Program-made: the position numbers and the translations under genes | Notes under the pieces: model-generated | Told to the model about the DNA's origin: nothing | The model's input: the letters and a program-made list of their open reading frames with translations, nothing else | Databases searched by the model: none | Assembly: GCA_016234985.1 (NCBI GenBank) | Contig: JACRNK010000012.1 | Coordinates: 1-10,665 of the forward strand | Length of the DNA stretch: 10,665 nt | Reading direction: 5' to 3' | Source of the DNA: Deltaproteobacteria bacterium | Lineage (GTDB): Bacteria > Desulfobacterota > GWC2-55-46 > UBA9637 | Shown: positions 1 through 7,168 of the stretch, in pieces | How positions within the stretch are numbered: position 1 is the first letter of the stretch | Layout: each line of letters opens with the position of its first letter

Positions 1-717
1 AACAACCTCCGTATCGGTCAACAGTGTGAGTTTGTAGCCATACATCTCAAGGTATCTCTTGTTTATGCCATAGGATGATATTTCTCCGTTATGGACTATT
101 GACCAGTCCAGCAGTGTAAAAGGATGCGCTCCTCCCCACCAGCCAGGGGTATTTGTGGGAAATCTTGTGTGGCCTGTCCAGATATAGCCTTCATACTCTT
201 CGAGCCTGAAAAATCGCGCAATCTCCATCGGCATACCCACGCCCTTGAATGCGCCCATATTTTTGCCGCTTGAGAAGACATAGGCGCCGTCTATCTCGGA
301 ATTGATTTTCATAACCGTCCGAACCACAAAATCATCATCAGGAAGCCCCGCTGTCTCTCTCTCAGCCTTTTCAGGCAATGGCTTTACAAAATACCGCCAG
401 AGAATCGGATGTATTGCAATGCCCTCTACAGGCGCGGTCGGTATAGGCTCTTTTTTCTCTATCTGGTAATTTTTCTTTAGATATTCTTCTGTGTCCGCTT
501 TTGCCCCTAATTCGTCATACATGATATGAAATGCGTAAAAGTCTTTAAATTCAGGATATATGCCGTATGCGGCATAGCCTGCGCCAAGCCCGTTCCCCCT
601 GTCATTCATAAGGCACAGAGATTTGCAGATAAACCTTCCGCTTATTCTTTTACCATCCTTATTTACGATGCCTACCAGACCGCAGCCTGAGATGTCTTTT
701 TGAAAGTTGTGGCTCAT
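1..717 (-). CDS. Class II glutamine amidotransferase domain protein, glutamate synthase type (3' end beyond window)
   Basis: The first 239 codons are visible from ATG at 717; the frame is still open at the left edge, so the C-terminus is missing. The protein matches the amidotransferase (Ntn-hydrolase) domain that releases ammonia from glutamine for glutamate synthase. The likely nucleophile is Cys12 in SGCGLVGI. Other family motifs are GHTRFPTN (182-189), AHPF (197-200), HNGEI (209-213) and TDTEV (234-238). Cys at position 12 rather than 2 implies removal of an 11-residue propeptide to expose it, as in bacterial GltB with a longer propeptide. The insert at about 75-130 (substrate side) is typical of stand-alone split forms. 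There is no clear Shine-Dalgarno sequence. It lies 44 bp after the HdrC-like gene, across a heptad-repeat spacer, and is probably last-read of the ferredoxin-Hdr genes visible here. FMN and FAD subunits would be expected further downstream. A GlxB-like or other class II amidotransferase is the alternative. Confidence 0.85.
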   Translation of the reverse strand, partial: MSHNFQKDISGCGLVGIVNKDGKRISGRFICKSLCLMNDRGNGLGAGYAAYGIYPEFKDFYAFHIMYDELGAKADTEEYLKKNYQIEKKEPIPTAPVEGIAIHPILWRYFVKPLPEKAERETAGLPDDDFVVRTVMKINSEIDGAYVFSSGKNMGAFKGVGMPMEIARFFRLEEYEGYIWTGHTRFPTNTPGWWGGAHPFTLLDWSIVHNGEISSYGINKRYLEMYGYKLTLLTDTEVV

Positions 718-722
718 AATTT

Positions 723-791
723 GTAGAATACAGAATCCAGAATACAGCATTCAGAATGTTTTTATTCTGATTTCTGACTTCTGACTCCTGA
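723..791. repeat. Inverted array of degenerate 7-bp repeats
   Basis: On the plus strand there are five heptads in a row (GTAGAAT, ACAGAAT, CCAGAAT, ACAGCAT, TCAGAAT; 723-757). A 6-nt spacer (758-763) follows, then four heptads in the opposite orientation (ATTCTGA, TTTCTGA, CTTCTGA, CTCCTGA; 764-791). The two innermost units form a perfect 7-bp stem with a 6-nt loop. The array fills the spacer between the HdrC-like gene and the amidotransferase gene. It runs into the 3' end of the HdrC-like reading frame, whose stop codon (762-764) sits at the centre of symmetry. Confidence 0.85.
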
Positions 792-1223
792 CTCCTTTCT
801 TTCTTGGTATATCTTCAAAATCTTCTTAAAATCCTCTGCCCCGCTTTTTGCAGCCTCAGGCAGGCCTAATTTTTTTCTTGCAGGCGCTGCCGGCTCTCCC
901 AGCCTGCTTGTCTTTATGAACATGTCCCAGCCCCTTTTTACCTGTGTTGGTGCAAGCCCTTTTTTAGACGCAAGGGTTCTCATGGCAGCCATTGCATTTT
1001 CAAAGCCGTAGTGCTGGAAGCAGATTTCAAGGCAGTGATGGCATTCAAGGCACTGCCAGATGGATTTGTGGCTAAGCCATTTCTCATATTGTCCTGCCAG
1101 TATATCCTTTATAACGGCTCTGGGGTCATATCCTTCATTAAGATTGAGGCAGGACGGGCAGATGTGATAGCACGCGCCGCATTTGGAGCATACCTCCAGC
1201 AATTTAATGTTGAGCGATTCCAA
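762..1223 (-). CDS. hdrC: HdrC-like 4Fe-4S dicluster protein
   Basis: This 153-residue protein has two cysteine motifs for [4Fe-4S] clusters: C12-x2-C15-x2-C18-x3-C22 and C58-x2-C61-x2-C64-x3-C68. That is the layout of heterodisulfide reductase subunit C, which passes electrons between HdrA-type flavoproteins and HdrB. No transmembrane segment is visible, so it is probably cytoplasmic. The start is TTG at 1223, the first possible start after an in-frame stop, with GGAGG (1230-1234) 6 nt upstream. It overlaps the end of the HdrB-like gene by 20 bp, so the two are probably translationally coupled. About the last ten residues (ESGVRSQKSE) are encoded by the heptad array and are probably not part of the ancestral protein. 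The physiological partner is not known from the window; a methanogenic CoB-CoM role is unlikely. Confidence 0.85.
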   Translation of the reverse strand: MESLNIKLLEVCSKCGACYHICPSCLNLNEGYDPRAVIKDILAGQYEKWLSHKSIWQCLECHHCLEICFQHYGFENAMAAMRTLASKKGLAPTQVKRGWDMFIKTSRLGEPAAPARKKLGLPEAAKSGAEDFKKILKIYQERKESGVRSQKSE

Positions 1224-2157
1224 ACCCTTCCTCCAGTTGTCTGTTTAATTCATCTGTTCTTGCAAACTCCCCGTTAAGCCTTTGCCATTTTTCAAGAAAA
1301 TCCGTTGCCTCGACCCTGTGCGAATCAACCCCTAAATCCTCGGGCTTATGTCCCATTGCAAGACCGAGAAGTTCCGTAAAATATAATATAGGTATGCCGA
1401 ATTTTTCCCCTTCTTTTTCCATGAGGAACTGATTGTTGTCAAACTGTAAATAACAGGAAGGGCAGCAAAGCGCCATGGCATCAATCTTGAGCGATTTTAA
1501 TTCCTTAAGTTTAAGCCTTGCAAAGTGCAGGGCGTTTTCATGCTGGTCAACCCTGTCAAGCCCCTGGCCGCAACAGAGAAGCTTTGTCATATACTGAACG
1601 CTCTCTGCGCCCATCGCCCTTATGAGATTGTCAAACTTTTTTGGGTCAAGAGGGTCATCATTTTTCAGGGCATGGCTCGGTCTAATCATGTGACAGCCGT
1701 AATGGAGCGCAATGCGCATCCCATGAAACGGTTTTACAATTTTGTTTTTTATGGCAGGGATGCCAACCTCGTCGTGAAAGAACGGCACAAGATGGCGGAG
1801 TTTATTCTTGCCTTTAAACTCAAGCCCGATTTCCTTTAATATGGAGTTTACCTTAATCTTCTCTTTATTATCCGAATGGAGTTCTCCATTTACCGTCGCA
1901 AGATTTGACACACATCCTGTGCAAGGGCTCACCAGATCAACACCAGCTTTGTCAAGTAGCGCGATATTCCGCGCAGCCGTCAGAACCCACAGGCCGTGGT
2001 CAATATTATTTACAAGTGATTTCTCGGGACAGCAGGTAAAACCATCAACATCCCGGTATGGCAGATCAAACCCATCCAGAACCATCCGCGTTGATTTCTC
2101 AAGGAACGGAAAGCGGGTTTGAATTGTGCAGCCCCAGAATATTGTAAAGTCTTTCAT
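1204..2157 (-). CDS. hdrB: HdrB-like CCG-domain protein
   Basis: This 317-residue protein has two complete cysteine-rich CCG domains. The first has Cys10, Cys42-Cys43 and Cys79-x2-Cys82; the second has Cys155, Cys195-Cys196 and Cys232-x2-Cys235. In HdrB such domains bind noncubane [4Fe-4S] clusters that reduce disulfides. All ligand positions are intact, so an active protein is expected. The start is ATG at 2157, with AAGGAG about 10 nt upstream. HdrB comes before HdrC here, the reverse of the hdrCB order of methanogens, and no hdrA is in the window. The ferredoxin gene upstream and the glutamate-synthase-type amidotransferase downstream suggest a bacterial Hdr-like electron transfer module. 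The true substrate disulfide or acceptor cannot be read from the sequence. Confidence 0.9.
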   Translation of the reverse strand: MKDFTIFWGCTIQTRFPFLEKSTRMVLDGFDLPYRDVDGFTCCPEKSLVNNIDHGLWVLTAARNIALLDKAGVDLVSPCTGCVSNLATVNGELHSDNKEKIKVNSILKEIGLEFKGKNKLRHLVPFFHDEVGIPAIKNKIVKPFHGMRIALHYGCHMIRPSHALKNDDPLDPKKFDNLIRAMGAESVQYMTKLLCCGQGLDRVDQHENALHFARLKLKELKSLKIDAMALCCPSCYLQFDNNQFLMEKEGEKFGIPILYFTELLGLAMGHKPEDLGVDSHRVEATDFLEKWQRLNGEFARTDELNRQLEEGFGIAQH

Positions 2158-2178
2158 TTAAAATCACTCCTTGAATGC

Positions 2179-2234
2179 CGTGATGCGTATGCGTGATGCG
2201 TGTGGATAAAAGTGTTCACGCATCACGTTCACGT
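2179..2234. repeat. Inverted array of CGTGATG-like heptads with a hairpin
   Basis: On the plus strand the units CGTGATG, CGTATG, CGTGATG, CGTGTGG (2179-2205) face TTCACG, CATCACG, TTCACGT (2215-2234) in the opposite orientation. The centre folds into a perfect 11-bp stem (2192-2202 with 2217-2227) with a 14-nt loop. It lies between the ferredoxin stop and the Shine-Dalgarno sequence of the HdrB-like gene. No T-tract follows on the minus strand, so it is not a standard intrinsic terminator. It could modulate mRNA stability or partial termination. The architecture is the same as the array at 723-791, but the sequence is different. Confidence 0.8.
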
Positions 2235-2243
2235 ATAACGGTC

Positions 2244-2429
2244 TTATGCCGGTACGCATGCGTCTACAGGGCAAACCTCAGCGCACTTTGGCGTATCATA
2301 ATGCCCCTTGCATTCAATACATACTGCAGGGTCTATGACATAGATATCCCCTTCGGTGATCGCATTGACAGGACACTCCGGCAAGCACACTCCGCAGGCA
2401 ACGCAATCTTCGGTTATTTTTAATGACAT
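2244..2429 (-). CDS. 2[4Fe-4S] ferredoxin, Allochromatium (YfhL) type
   Basis: This 61-residue ferredoxin has ligands C9, C12, C15, C19 for one cluster and C37, C40, C49, C53 for the other. The eight-residue insert in the second motif (Cx2Cx8Cx3C, with GHYDTP) is diagnostic of the Allochromatium vinosum type, which holds clusters of very low potential. A further Cys58 lies near the C-terminus. The start chosen is ATG 2429, with AAAGGAGGT about 9 nt upstream and the family-typical beginning MSLKITEDC. An in-frame ATG at 2462 also has a GGAGAG-like site and would add 11 residues, which fits the family poorly. It is the first gene after a likely promoter, followed at 86 bp by the HdrB-like gene. 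It is a plausible electron donor or acceptor for the Hdr-like proteins. Confidence 0.93.
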   Translation of the reverse strand: MSLKITEDCVACGVCLPECPVNAITEGDIYVIDPAVCIECKGHYDTPKCAEVCPVDACVPA

Positions 2430-2521
2430 TTTTAGGCTACCTCCTTTTGGTGTTGGAACCATAAACTCTCCGGTCTTTGATGAAAATCAGTCACGGAAGG
2501 GTTGAAACTGCATTTTAGCTT

Positions 2522-2536
2522 CTGTATACAGTATAC
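2522..2536. promoter_or_regulatory. Operator-like palindrome over the ferredoxin promoter
   Basis: GTATAC-A-GTATAC (2524-2536) is a 13-bp inverted repeat in which each half is itself palindromic. It overlaps the perfect 10-bp palindrome CTGTATACAG (2522-2531). It covers the proposed -10 box and the bases just downstream, a position where a bound repressor would block RNA polymerase. The regulator is unknown and none is encoded in the window. Confidence 0.5.
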
Positions 2537-2561
2537 TAACTTACATTTTTATGAATGGCAA
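2533..2561 (-). promoter_or_regulatory. Sigma-70-like promoter of the ferredoxin-hdrB-hdrC genes
   Basis: On the minus strand TTGCCA (2561-2556, five of six consensus bases) is followed by a 17-bp spacer and TAGTAT (2538-2533, four of six). Transcription would start near 2526, about 95 nt before the ferredoxin ATG. The element lies directly after the aldehyde dehydrogenase stop, in the only spacer on this side large enough for a promoter. Confidence 0.55.
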
Positions 2562-2585
2562 GAAAAAATTTTAAATCCTTTGCGC

Positions 2586-4016
2586 CTATTCCGCCAGATT
2601 TAATGCCAGAAGTTTTAACTCTGTCATTTCCTCTATGGCATACCGCACGCCTTCCCGGCCGAAGCCGCTCATCTTAACCCCGCCGTAGGGCATCTGGTCT
2701 GCGCGATAAGTGGGAATGTCATTTACAATAACGCCGCCCACCAGAAGCTCATTGTATGCAAAAAAGATGTTTTTTATATCCCTTGTGAAGATGCCTGCCT
2801 GAAGGCCATAAATGGAATTATTCACCATTGACACAGCATCCTCAAATCTTTCATACTTCTCAACTGTAACAAGCGGGGCGAAGACCTCTTCCTTGCATAC
2901 CTTCATTGAAGGTTTTGTGTTTGTCAAAACAGTCGGCTCAAAAAAGTTTCCATTTCTCTTGCCGCCGGTCAGGATTTTTGTCCCATCTGCAACAGCCTCT
3001 TTCAGCCACTCCTCTGTCCGCATGCCTGCCTTCTCATCAATCATCGGGCCGATGTTAGTTGACTCATTCATCGGGTCTCCCATCTTGAGATTCCTGACAC
3101 AGGCTAAAAATTTTCCGAGAAACTCCTCATAAATATCTTTTTGCGCATAAATCCTCTGCACAGATATGCAAATCTGGCCTGCAAAGGAAAATGCGCCTGT
3201 TGTGCATCTCTTCGCGGCAAAATCAATATCAGCGTCAGAATGGATAATCGTTCCTGCATTGCCGCCCAGTTCCAAAGTCACCTTTTTCATGCCGGCTAAT
3301 GCCTTTAATTTCATGCCAACAGCAGCGCTTCCTGTGAATGATAGTTTTTTTATTCTCTCATCAGCAACTAATTTTTCTGCCATAGTATTGGAACAGGGGA
3401 CAATATTCAATCCTCCGGCAGGAAGGCCGGACTTGCTTATAATTTCGCCGAGAAGCAGGGCTGTGACAGGCGTCTTTGGCGCAGGTTTTAGAATGATTGT
3501 ATTGCCGGATGCAATTGCAGGCGCGACTTTGTGGGAAACAAGATTTAAGGGGAAATTGAACGGCGTTATTCCGAGAATCGGGCCTATGGGAAACCGCCGG
3601 ACAATGCCAATCTTTCCTTCGGAGCCAGGCAGAAGGTCAAGGGGTATAACTTCTCCTTCAATCCTTTTTGCCTCTTCCGATGCAATCTGAAATGTATTTA
3701 TTGCCCTTGAAACCTCTATTCTTGAATCTGTTATAGGTTTTCCTGCCTCAACCGTGATTGTCTTTGCAATCTCATCTTTTCTATGTTCAAGGCCTTTGGC
3801 AATATTTTTTAAAATCTCCGCCCGCTTATAGGCCGGAAGTCTTTTTGTAATCTCAAATGCCTTTTGAGAGGAAAGAACAGCATCTTCTAAATCTCGTTTT
3901 TCCGCAAAATAAACATGGGCAACGGTCTCATTGTTGTAAGGGTTTTTTATCGTTTCTTTTTTCGGCGACTTCCGCCATTCGCCATTGATGAGAAATTTAT
4001 ATTCCCTGTCCGCCAT
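2586..4016 (-). CDS. NAD(P)-dependent aldehyde dehydrogenase family protein
   Basis: This 476-residue protein is a full-length member of the aldehyde dehydrogenase superfamily, which oxidises aldehydes to acids with NAD(P)+. Catalytic residues are in place: Asn154 in TPFNFPLN, Lys177 in ILKPAPKTP for the cofactor, Glu249 in LELGGN, and nucleophile Cys283 in FAGQICISVQR. The FTGSAAVG segment (227-234) is the cofactor loop. The GQICISVQR signature resembles the lactaldehyde, phosphonoacetaldehyde and non-phosphorylating glyceraldehyde-3-phosphate dehydrogenase branch. The substrate cannot be fixed from sequence alone. The ATG at 4016 has no good Shine-Dalgarno sequence, but the N-terminus (FLINGEWR) fits the family. 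It starts 57 bp after the last pil-type gene, so it may be a distal cistron or have its own promoter, which I could not identify. Confidence 0.92.
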   Translation of the reverse strand: MADREYKFLINGEWRKSPKKETIKNPYNNETVAHVYFAEKRDLEDAVLSSQKAFEITKRLPAYKRAEILKNIAKGLEHRKDEIAKTITVEAGKPITDSRIEVSRAINTFQIASEEAKRIEGEVIPLDLLPGSEGKIGIVRRFPIGPILGITPFNFPLNLVSHKVAPAIASGNTIILKPAPKTPVTALLLGEIISKSGLPAGGLNIVPCSNTMAEKLVADERIKKLSFTGSAAVGMKLKALAGMKKVTLELGGNAGTIIHSDADIDFAAKRCTTGAFSFAGQICISVQRIYAQKDIYEEFLGKFLACVRNLKMGDPMNESTNIGPMIDEKAGMRTEEWLKEAVADGTKILTGGKRNGNFFEPTVLTNTKPSMKVCKEEVFAPLVTVEKYERFEDAVSMVNNSIYGLQAGIFTRDIKNIFFAYNELLVGGVIVNDIPTYRADQMPYGGVKMSGFGREGVRYAIEEMTELKLLALNLAE

Positions 4017-4073
4017 TTTCTGATTATTTCAAAAAAAATAGTCTTTCGTCAAATTGAAAATCAGCGATTTTTA

Positions 4074-4919
4074 TTATCTCAATTCACTCGTTGTCTTTAT
4101 TGAACCGTCTTTGTCAATATAAAATTTCCCGCCGTAAGGGTCTTGGGGGATTTCTTGGATTATCCCTTTTGCTATTAACTCGTCAAGTTTTGCAGGTGGT
4201 TTTTTTAATCTGTTCTGATAGATTTCCGCAGCCCTTTCTAAAAACAGGATACCTTTTAGGGCATTCAACCTTCTTTCATATATCCAACGGATATTTTCAT
4301 CTTCTGTTTTGTTTAATATTTCCTGCAGAAAGACAATAGCATTTTCAGTCCTTTTCCCCTGATATGAAAGACGGGCGGCAAGGGTTGGCAGAAGGCCGCC
4401 TGAGCCTCCGGGCCTTTTTGTGCCTTCCATAAGATAATATGCAGCCTTTTCATTATCCTGAAGAAAAAAGAAATGATTAAATCCGAGATAAAACGGGATT
4501 GTCCAGTCCCAGTATCTGTATTTAAATGCCTTTTCCAACAAGATATTAGACTCCTTAACCTTATTTGCATCCCAGGCTAAAGTCATTGCCCCGAAATAAT
4601 AGGGGTCTAAAAAATACGGGTCAAGGTCTGTTGCCACATCCATATTTCTATATATCCAATTCCATTCTTCATCTATCAGCTTCTCTTGTCTTATAATTTT
4701 TCCTCCATAATATGTCATTGCCTTCGAAAATATTACATCTGCCAAAATCCCCTTAAATTCCAATGCAGCAATCCTGGCAACAGCAGACGGCATGACCACA
4801 CCAATCCCCTCTTTTTGACGAAGTTCGGTTCTTTCGGAAGAAACTTTGTCTATCGTAAATGCGCTTCCTATGAGGGCCAGAGATATGGCAAATATGGGAA
4901 TAATCAAAGACCTATGCAT
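4074..4919 (-). CDS. Membrane-anchored TPR-like protein in a PilG-like position
   Basis: This 281-residue protein starts with a hydrophobic segment (about 4-23) after a short basic start, so it is an N-terminal anchor or uncleaved signal. The rest is alpha-helical, with repeat-like helix pairs (about 75-230) such as SNILLEKAFKYRYWDW and KAAYYLMEG, as in tetratricopeptide folds. The last 45 residues (LDELIAKGII, then IPQDPYGGKFYID) resemble the C-terminal calcium-loop region of GspG-type pseudopilins. The ATG overlaps the permease stop by 1 bp (TAATG), so coupling is likely. Directly after the ATPase and permease genes, it matches the place of an accessory component of the PilGHI transporter of Myxococcus, although there PilG precedes HI. 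Homology to PilG itself is not shown. Confidence 0.75.
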   Translation of the reverse strand: MHRSLIIPIFAISLALIGSAFTIDKVSSERTELRQKEGIGVVMPSAVARIAALEFKGILADVIFSKAMTYYGGKIIRQEKLIDEEWNWIYRNMDVATDLDPYFLDPYYFGAMTLAWDANKVKESNILLEKAFKYRYWDWTIPFYLGFNHFFFLQDNEKAAYYLMEGTKRPGGSGGLLPTLAARLSYQGKRTENAIVFLQEILNKTEDENIRWIYERRLNALKGILFLERAAEIYQNRLKKPPAKLDELIAKGIIQEIPQDPYGGKFYIDKDGSIKTTSELR

Positions 4920-5728
4920 TATGGAAACTCTCTTCTTCTAAATGCCAGCGTGCCTATGGCAAGAGCAATGGTCATGTAAAATACTGCATAAAGCGCTGTC
5001 CAGATGATATAAGATGGGTTGATTGATAATCCATGCGCTGCCTGGGTCTTGAGGTCAAATGCGGAAATATTAGGAAAAACATAATACGCAATCTCTACCA
5101 TATACGACAGTATAGGGCTGACCTCTATTTTTTCAACCTGTGATACAAGGAGTTCCCGCACACTTTCAGTAGACTGACCTATAATATAGGCGACAAGAGA
5201 GAGCACAAGGGCAATAAACGAATTGGATGTAAATGACGCAAAAAGGGTTATAATGGAAGACACTACGGCAAGTTTAATAAATATGTAAATGACTGCAATA
5301 AAATATATCCACCAGTCAAATTTTGCCTCAGTGTAATAATAAAACCTTTTACTCATGATTACCGGCACAATGGACAAAAGACCAAGAAAAACAACAACTG
5401 ACAATGCCAGCAAAACTATCCCTATAAACTTTCCAATCAGATACTCTGACCGCGATATTGGTCTTGATATGACCATATAGATAGTTCTCTTATCAAGGTC
5501 TTTGCCAAAAAGATTCACACCTATAAATAAAAGGGTTAAAAGTCCGGCAAATGAGACCGTTGAGAGGCTCAAGTCAACTGCAACCTTGACAATATCGCGC
5601 ATGAATAATGTAGTTACAGTTGTTGTTGCAGCAAAGAGTAAAAGGGCAATGATGAATATCCCGAAGATAACCCTGTTTTTTATCCCTTCTTTGAAGGTAA
5701 TTAACGCCACCGACCAGACTGCATTCAC
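4919..5728 (-). CDS. ABC-2 type transporter permease, PilI-like by context
   Basis: This 269-residue integral membrane protein has about six hydrophobic segments (roughly 20-42, 55-75, 105-128, 142-165, 168-187, 240-262). A cytoplasmic GKDLDKRTIYMVISRPISRSEYLIGK stretch follows the second segment; this is the conserved element of ABC-2 permeases that work with a separate ATPase. The start is GTG at 5728, with GGAGGT 8 nt upstream. It overlaps the ATPase stop by 4 bp (GTGA). An ATG four bases further on is in the wrong frame. With the preceding ATPase it should form one export complex. In Myxococcus the ABC transporter genes pilH and pilI after pilA are needed for pilus assembly; the same role here is inferred from gene order. 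Confidence 0.85.
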   Translation of the reverse strand: MNAVWSVALITFKEGIKNRVIFGIFIIALLLFAATTTVTTLFMRDIVKVAVDLSLSTVSFAGLLTLLFIGVNLFGKDLDKRTIYMVISRPISRSEYLIGKFIGIVLLALSVVVFLGLLSIVPVIMSKRFYYYTEAKFDWWIYFIAVIYIFIKLAVVSSIITLFASFTSNSFIALVLSLVAYIIGQSTESVRELLVSQVEKIEVSPILSYMVEIAYYVFPNISAFDLKTQAAHGLSINPSYIIWTALYAVFYMTIALAIGTLAFRRREFP

Positions 5729-6465
5729 TGCTGCAAACCTCCGGCTTTTTCCACCTCTTCTATAAATGTATCTTCAAGAGATTTTATAAGCTTTTCTTTT
5801 TTGAAATCTATTACCCTTCTTAATTGGCCGTTGACAAGCATTCCTATCCTGTCGCAAATCCTTTCTATATCTTCAAGGATGTGAGAGCTAAAAAAAATAG
5901 TCTTGCCTTCTGATTTGAGTTTTAAGATAAGGTCAATAACCTGCTTACGGCCTATTGGGTCAAGCCCTGTCATTGGCTCATCTAATATCACAACCTTTGG
6001 GTCATGTATAAGCGCAAGGGCAAGGCCGACCCTCTGAACCATGCCTTTTGAGTAACTTCTGATAGCCCTTTTTCTCTCGTTCCACAAACCGACCGTATTC
6101 AAAAGGGATTCTGTTTTTTCCCGAATCTTCAATGAATCCATGTTAGATGCCCTTCCGGCAAAACTTAAAAGTTCTACTGGGTTTAGATAGTCATAAAAAT
6201 AGGGATTTTCAGGAAGATAGCCGACAGACCTTCGGATTTCTTTTTCACCTACATCGCTTCCCAATATTTCTGCCTTTCCTGCTGTCGGAAAGATAAGGTT
6301 CAAAAGTATCTTTATAGCCGTTGACTTGCCTGCGCCGTTTGGCCCCAAAAAACCAAATACCTCTCCCTCGCGAATATCAAGGGAAAAATCTTTCAGCGCA
6401 GTCTTTTTCTTCCTGAATCCGGTTTTATAAGTTTTGGTTAACTTATCAAAAGAAATGACTGCCAT
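5725..6465 (-). CDS. ABC transporter ATP-binding protein, PilH-like by context
   Basis: This 246-residue nucleotide-binding subunit has Walker [10 protein letters not shown] (41-49), ABC signature YSKGMVQR (138-145), Walker B VVILDEP (158-164) and the switch histidine in FFSSHIL. The usual Q-loop glutamine is replaced by the GYLPENP motif, common in this exporter-type subfamily. It energises the adjacent ABC-2 permease, with which it overlaps by 4 bp. The start chosen is ATG 6465, which gives the typical beginning [13 protein letters not shown]. An in-frame TTG at 6489 would add eight residues but has no ribosome binding site. It lies 39 bp after the TPR gene. The PilH role is inferred from position after pilR and pilA, as in Myxococcus; other ABC-2 exporters have the same motifs. 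Confidence 0.88.
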   Translation of the reverse strand: MAVISFDKLTKTYKTGFRKKKTALKDFSLDIREGEVFGFLGPNGAGKSTAIKILLNLIFPTAGKAEILGSDVGEKEIRRSVGYLPENPYFYDYLNPVELLSFAGRASNMDSLKIREKTESLLNTVGLWNERKRAIRSYSKGMVQRVGLALALIHDPKVVILDEPMTGLDPIGRKQVIDLILKLKSEGKTIFFSSHILEDIERICDRIGMLVNGQLRRVIDFKKEKLIKSLEDTFIEEVEKAGGLQQ

Positions 6466-6504
6466 AAGCGACCACTTTCTTTTATACAATAAACATTCAA
6501 CAAC

Positions 6505-7101
6505 TTACATCTCTACGAACCCGAAGAAACCTTCTACATCTTGAATGTTTGGAGCCTGCTTTGCTTTTAGCATATCGGCAATTTTAGCCTCTTCTTCCGC
6601 TTCTTTTAATAAACCGCCTTGCCGGTAAGCTGTGATTAGATTGTAATGCGCCGCGTAATTCTCCGGCCACAGCCGGATTGCGATTTTAAGCTCTTCAGCA
6701 GCAATATCAAAAGCCCCCTTTTTTATAAAGGCAAGTCCGAGATTGGTATGGGCAATGGATGAATCAGGCCTGATGGAAACTGCCTCCTGAAACGTTCTTA
6801 CGGCTCCATCCCAGTTTTTTATGAAAAGATAGGCGCCGCCGAGGCTAATAGAAGCGGTAAAGTTTTCAGGTTCTTTTTCTTTTATCCACTTGAATTTCTG
6901 AATTGCCTTTTCCACGAAGCTCATTTTTAAAAGCGTATTCCCAAAATTCAAATTGGGTCTAACCTTATCTGGAGAATTAGCCACTGCATCATTCCATAAA
7001 GCATATTCATCTATCCATACCATATTTCTGCCGTAAGAAATAAAGGCATAAAATATGATAAGCCACATTAAGAAGTTGATTTGCAGAAGTTTCTTAAACA
7101 T
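6505..7101 (-). CDS. TPR protein with one membrane segment, likely a truncated TMTC/GT-C-type protein
   Basis: From ATG 7101 the protein has 198 residues: one N-terminal hydrophobic helix (about 5-24), then the junction RNMVWIDEYALWNDAV and about four TPR units (about 55-175, for example SSIAHTNLGLAFIKKGAFDIAAEEL). In large membrane GT-C glycosyltransferases of the TMTC type, a motif of the form RNxxWxDexxLWxdav..P.k.RpxxNxG follows the last membrane helix and opens the TPR domain. Only that C-terminal half is present here. The frame is open upstream to 7233, but that part runs through the pilA terminator and into pilA and is not credible. No Shine-Dalgarno sequence precedes 7101, and ATG 7068 is an alternative. 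Pilin modification or assembly would suit its place after pilA, but function is unproven. Confidence 0.7.
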   Translation of the reverse strand: MFKKLLQINFLMWLIIFYAFISYGRNMVWIDEYALWNDAVANSPDKVRPNLNFGNTLLKMSFVEKAIQKFKWIKEKEPENFTASISLGGAYLFIKNWDGAVRTFQEAVSIRPDSSIAHTNLGLAFIKKGAFDIAAEELKIAIRLWPENYAAHYNLITAYRQGGLLKEAEEEAKIADMLKAKQAPNIQDVEGFFGFVEM

Positions 7102-7119
7102 AAGGCAGCTTAAGACAAT

Positions 7120-7154
7120 AAAAAAGGGGAAAGGATCTAATCCTTTCCCCTTTT
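7120..7154 (-). terminator. Rho-independent terminator of pilA
   Basis: A perfect 15-bp stem (7122-7136 with 7140-7154) built on GGGGAAAGGAT/ATCCTTTCCCC has a 3-nt loop and, on the minus strand, ends in six T residues (7125-7120). It begins 14 nt after the pilA stop. It should end most pilA transcripts and leave the following TPR and ABC genes to read-through, a common way to make pilin far more abundant than its neighbours. Confidence 0.93.
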
Positions 7155-7168
7155 CAATACCAAGACAA

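Noticed and set aside
2430..2462. Longer ferredoxin start at ATG 2462
   Set aside because: It has a possible ribosome site, but the added residues are not ferredoxin-like. The excellent AAAGGAGGT before ATG 2429 marks the usual family N-terminus.
3166..3690. 174-codon open frame on the plus strand
   Set aside because: It lies wholly antisense to the aldehyde dehydrogenase, has no recognisable domain and no ribosome binding site. The other plus-strand frames of 60-130 codons are likewise antisense to well-supported genes.
4021..4076. AAAATC-GCT-GATTTT hairpin and T8 run after the last pil-type gene as a terminator
   Set aside because: The stem is 6 bp of mostly A-T pairs, and the T8 run is separated from it by about 20 nt, so they do not form an intrinsic terminator.
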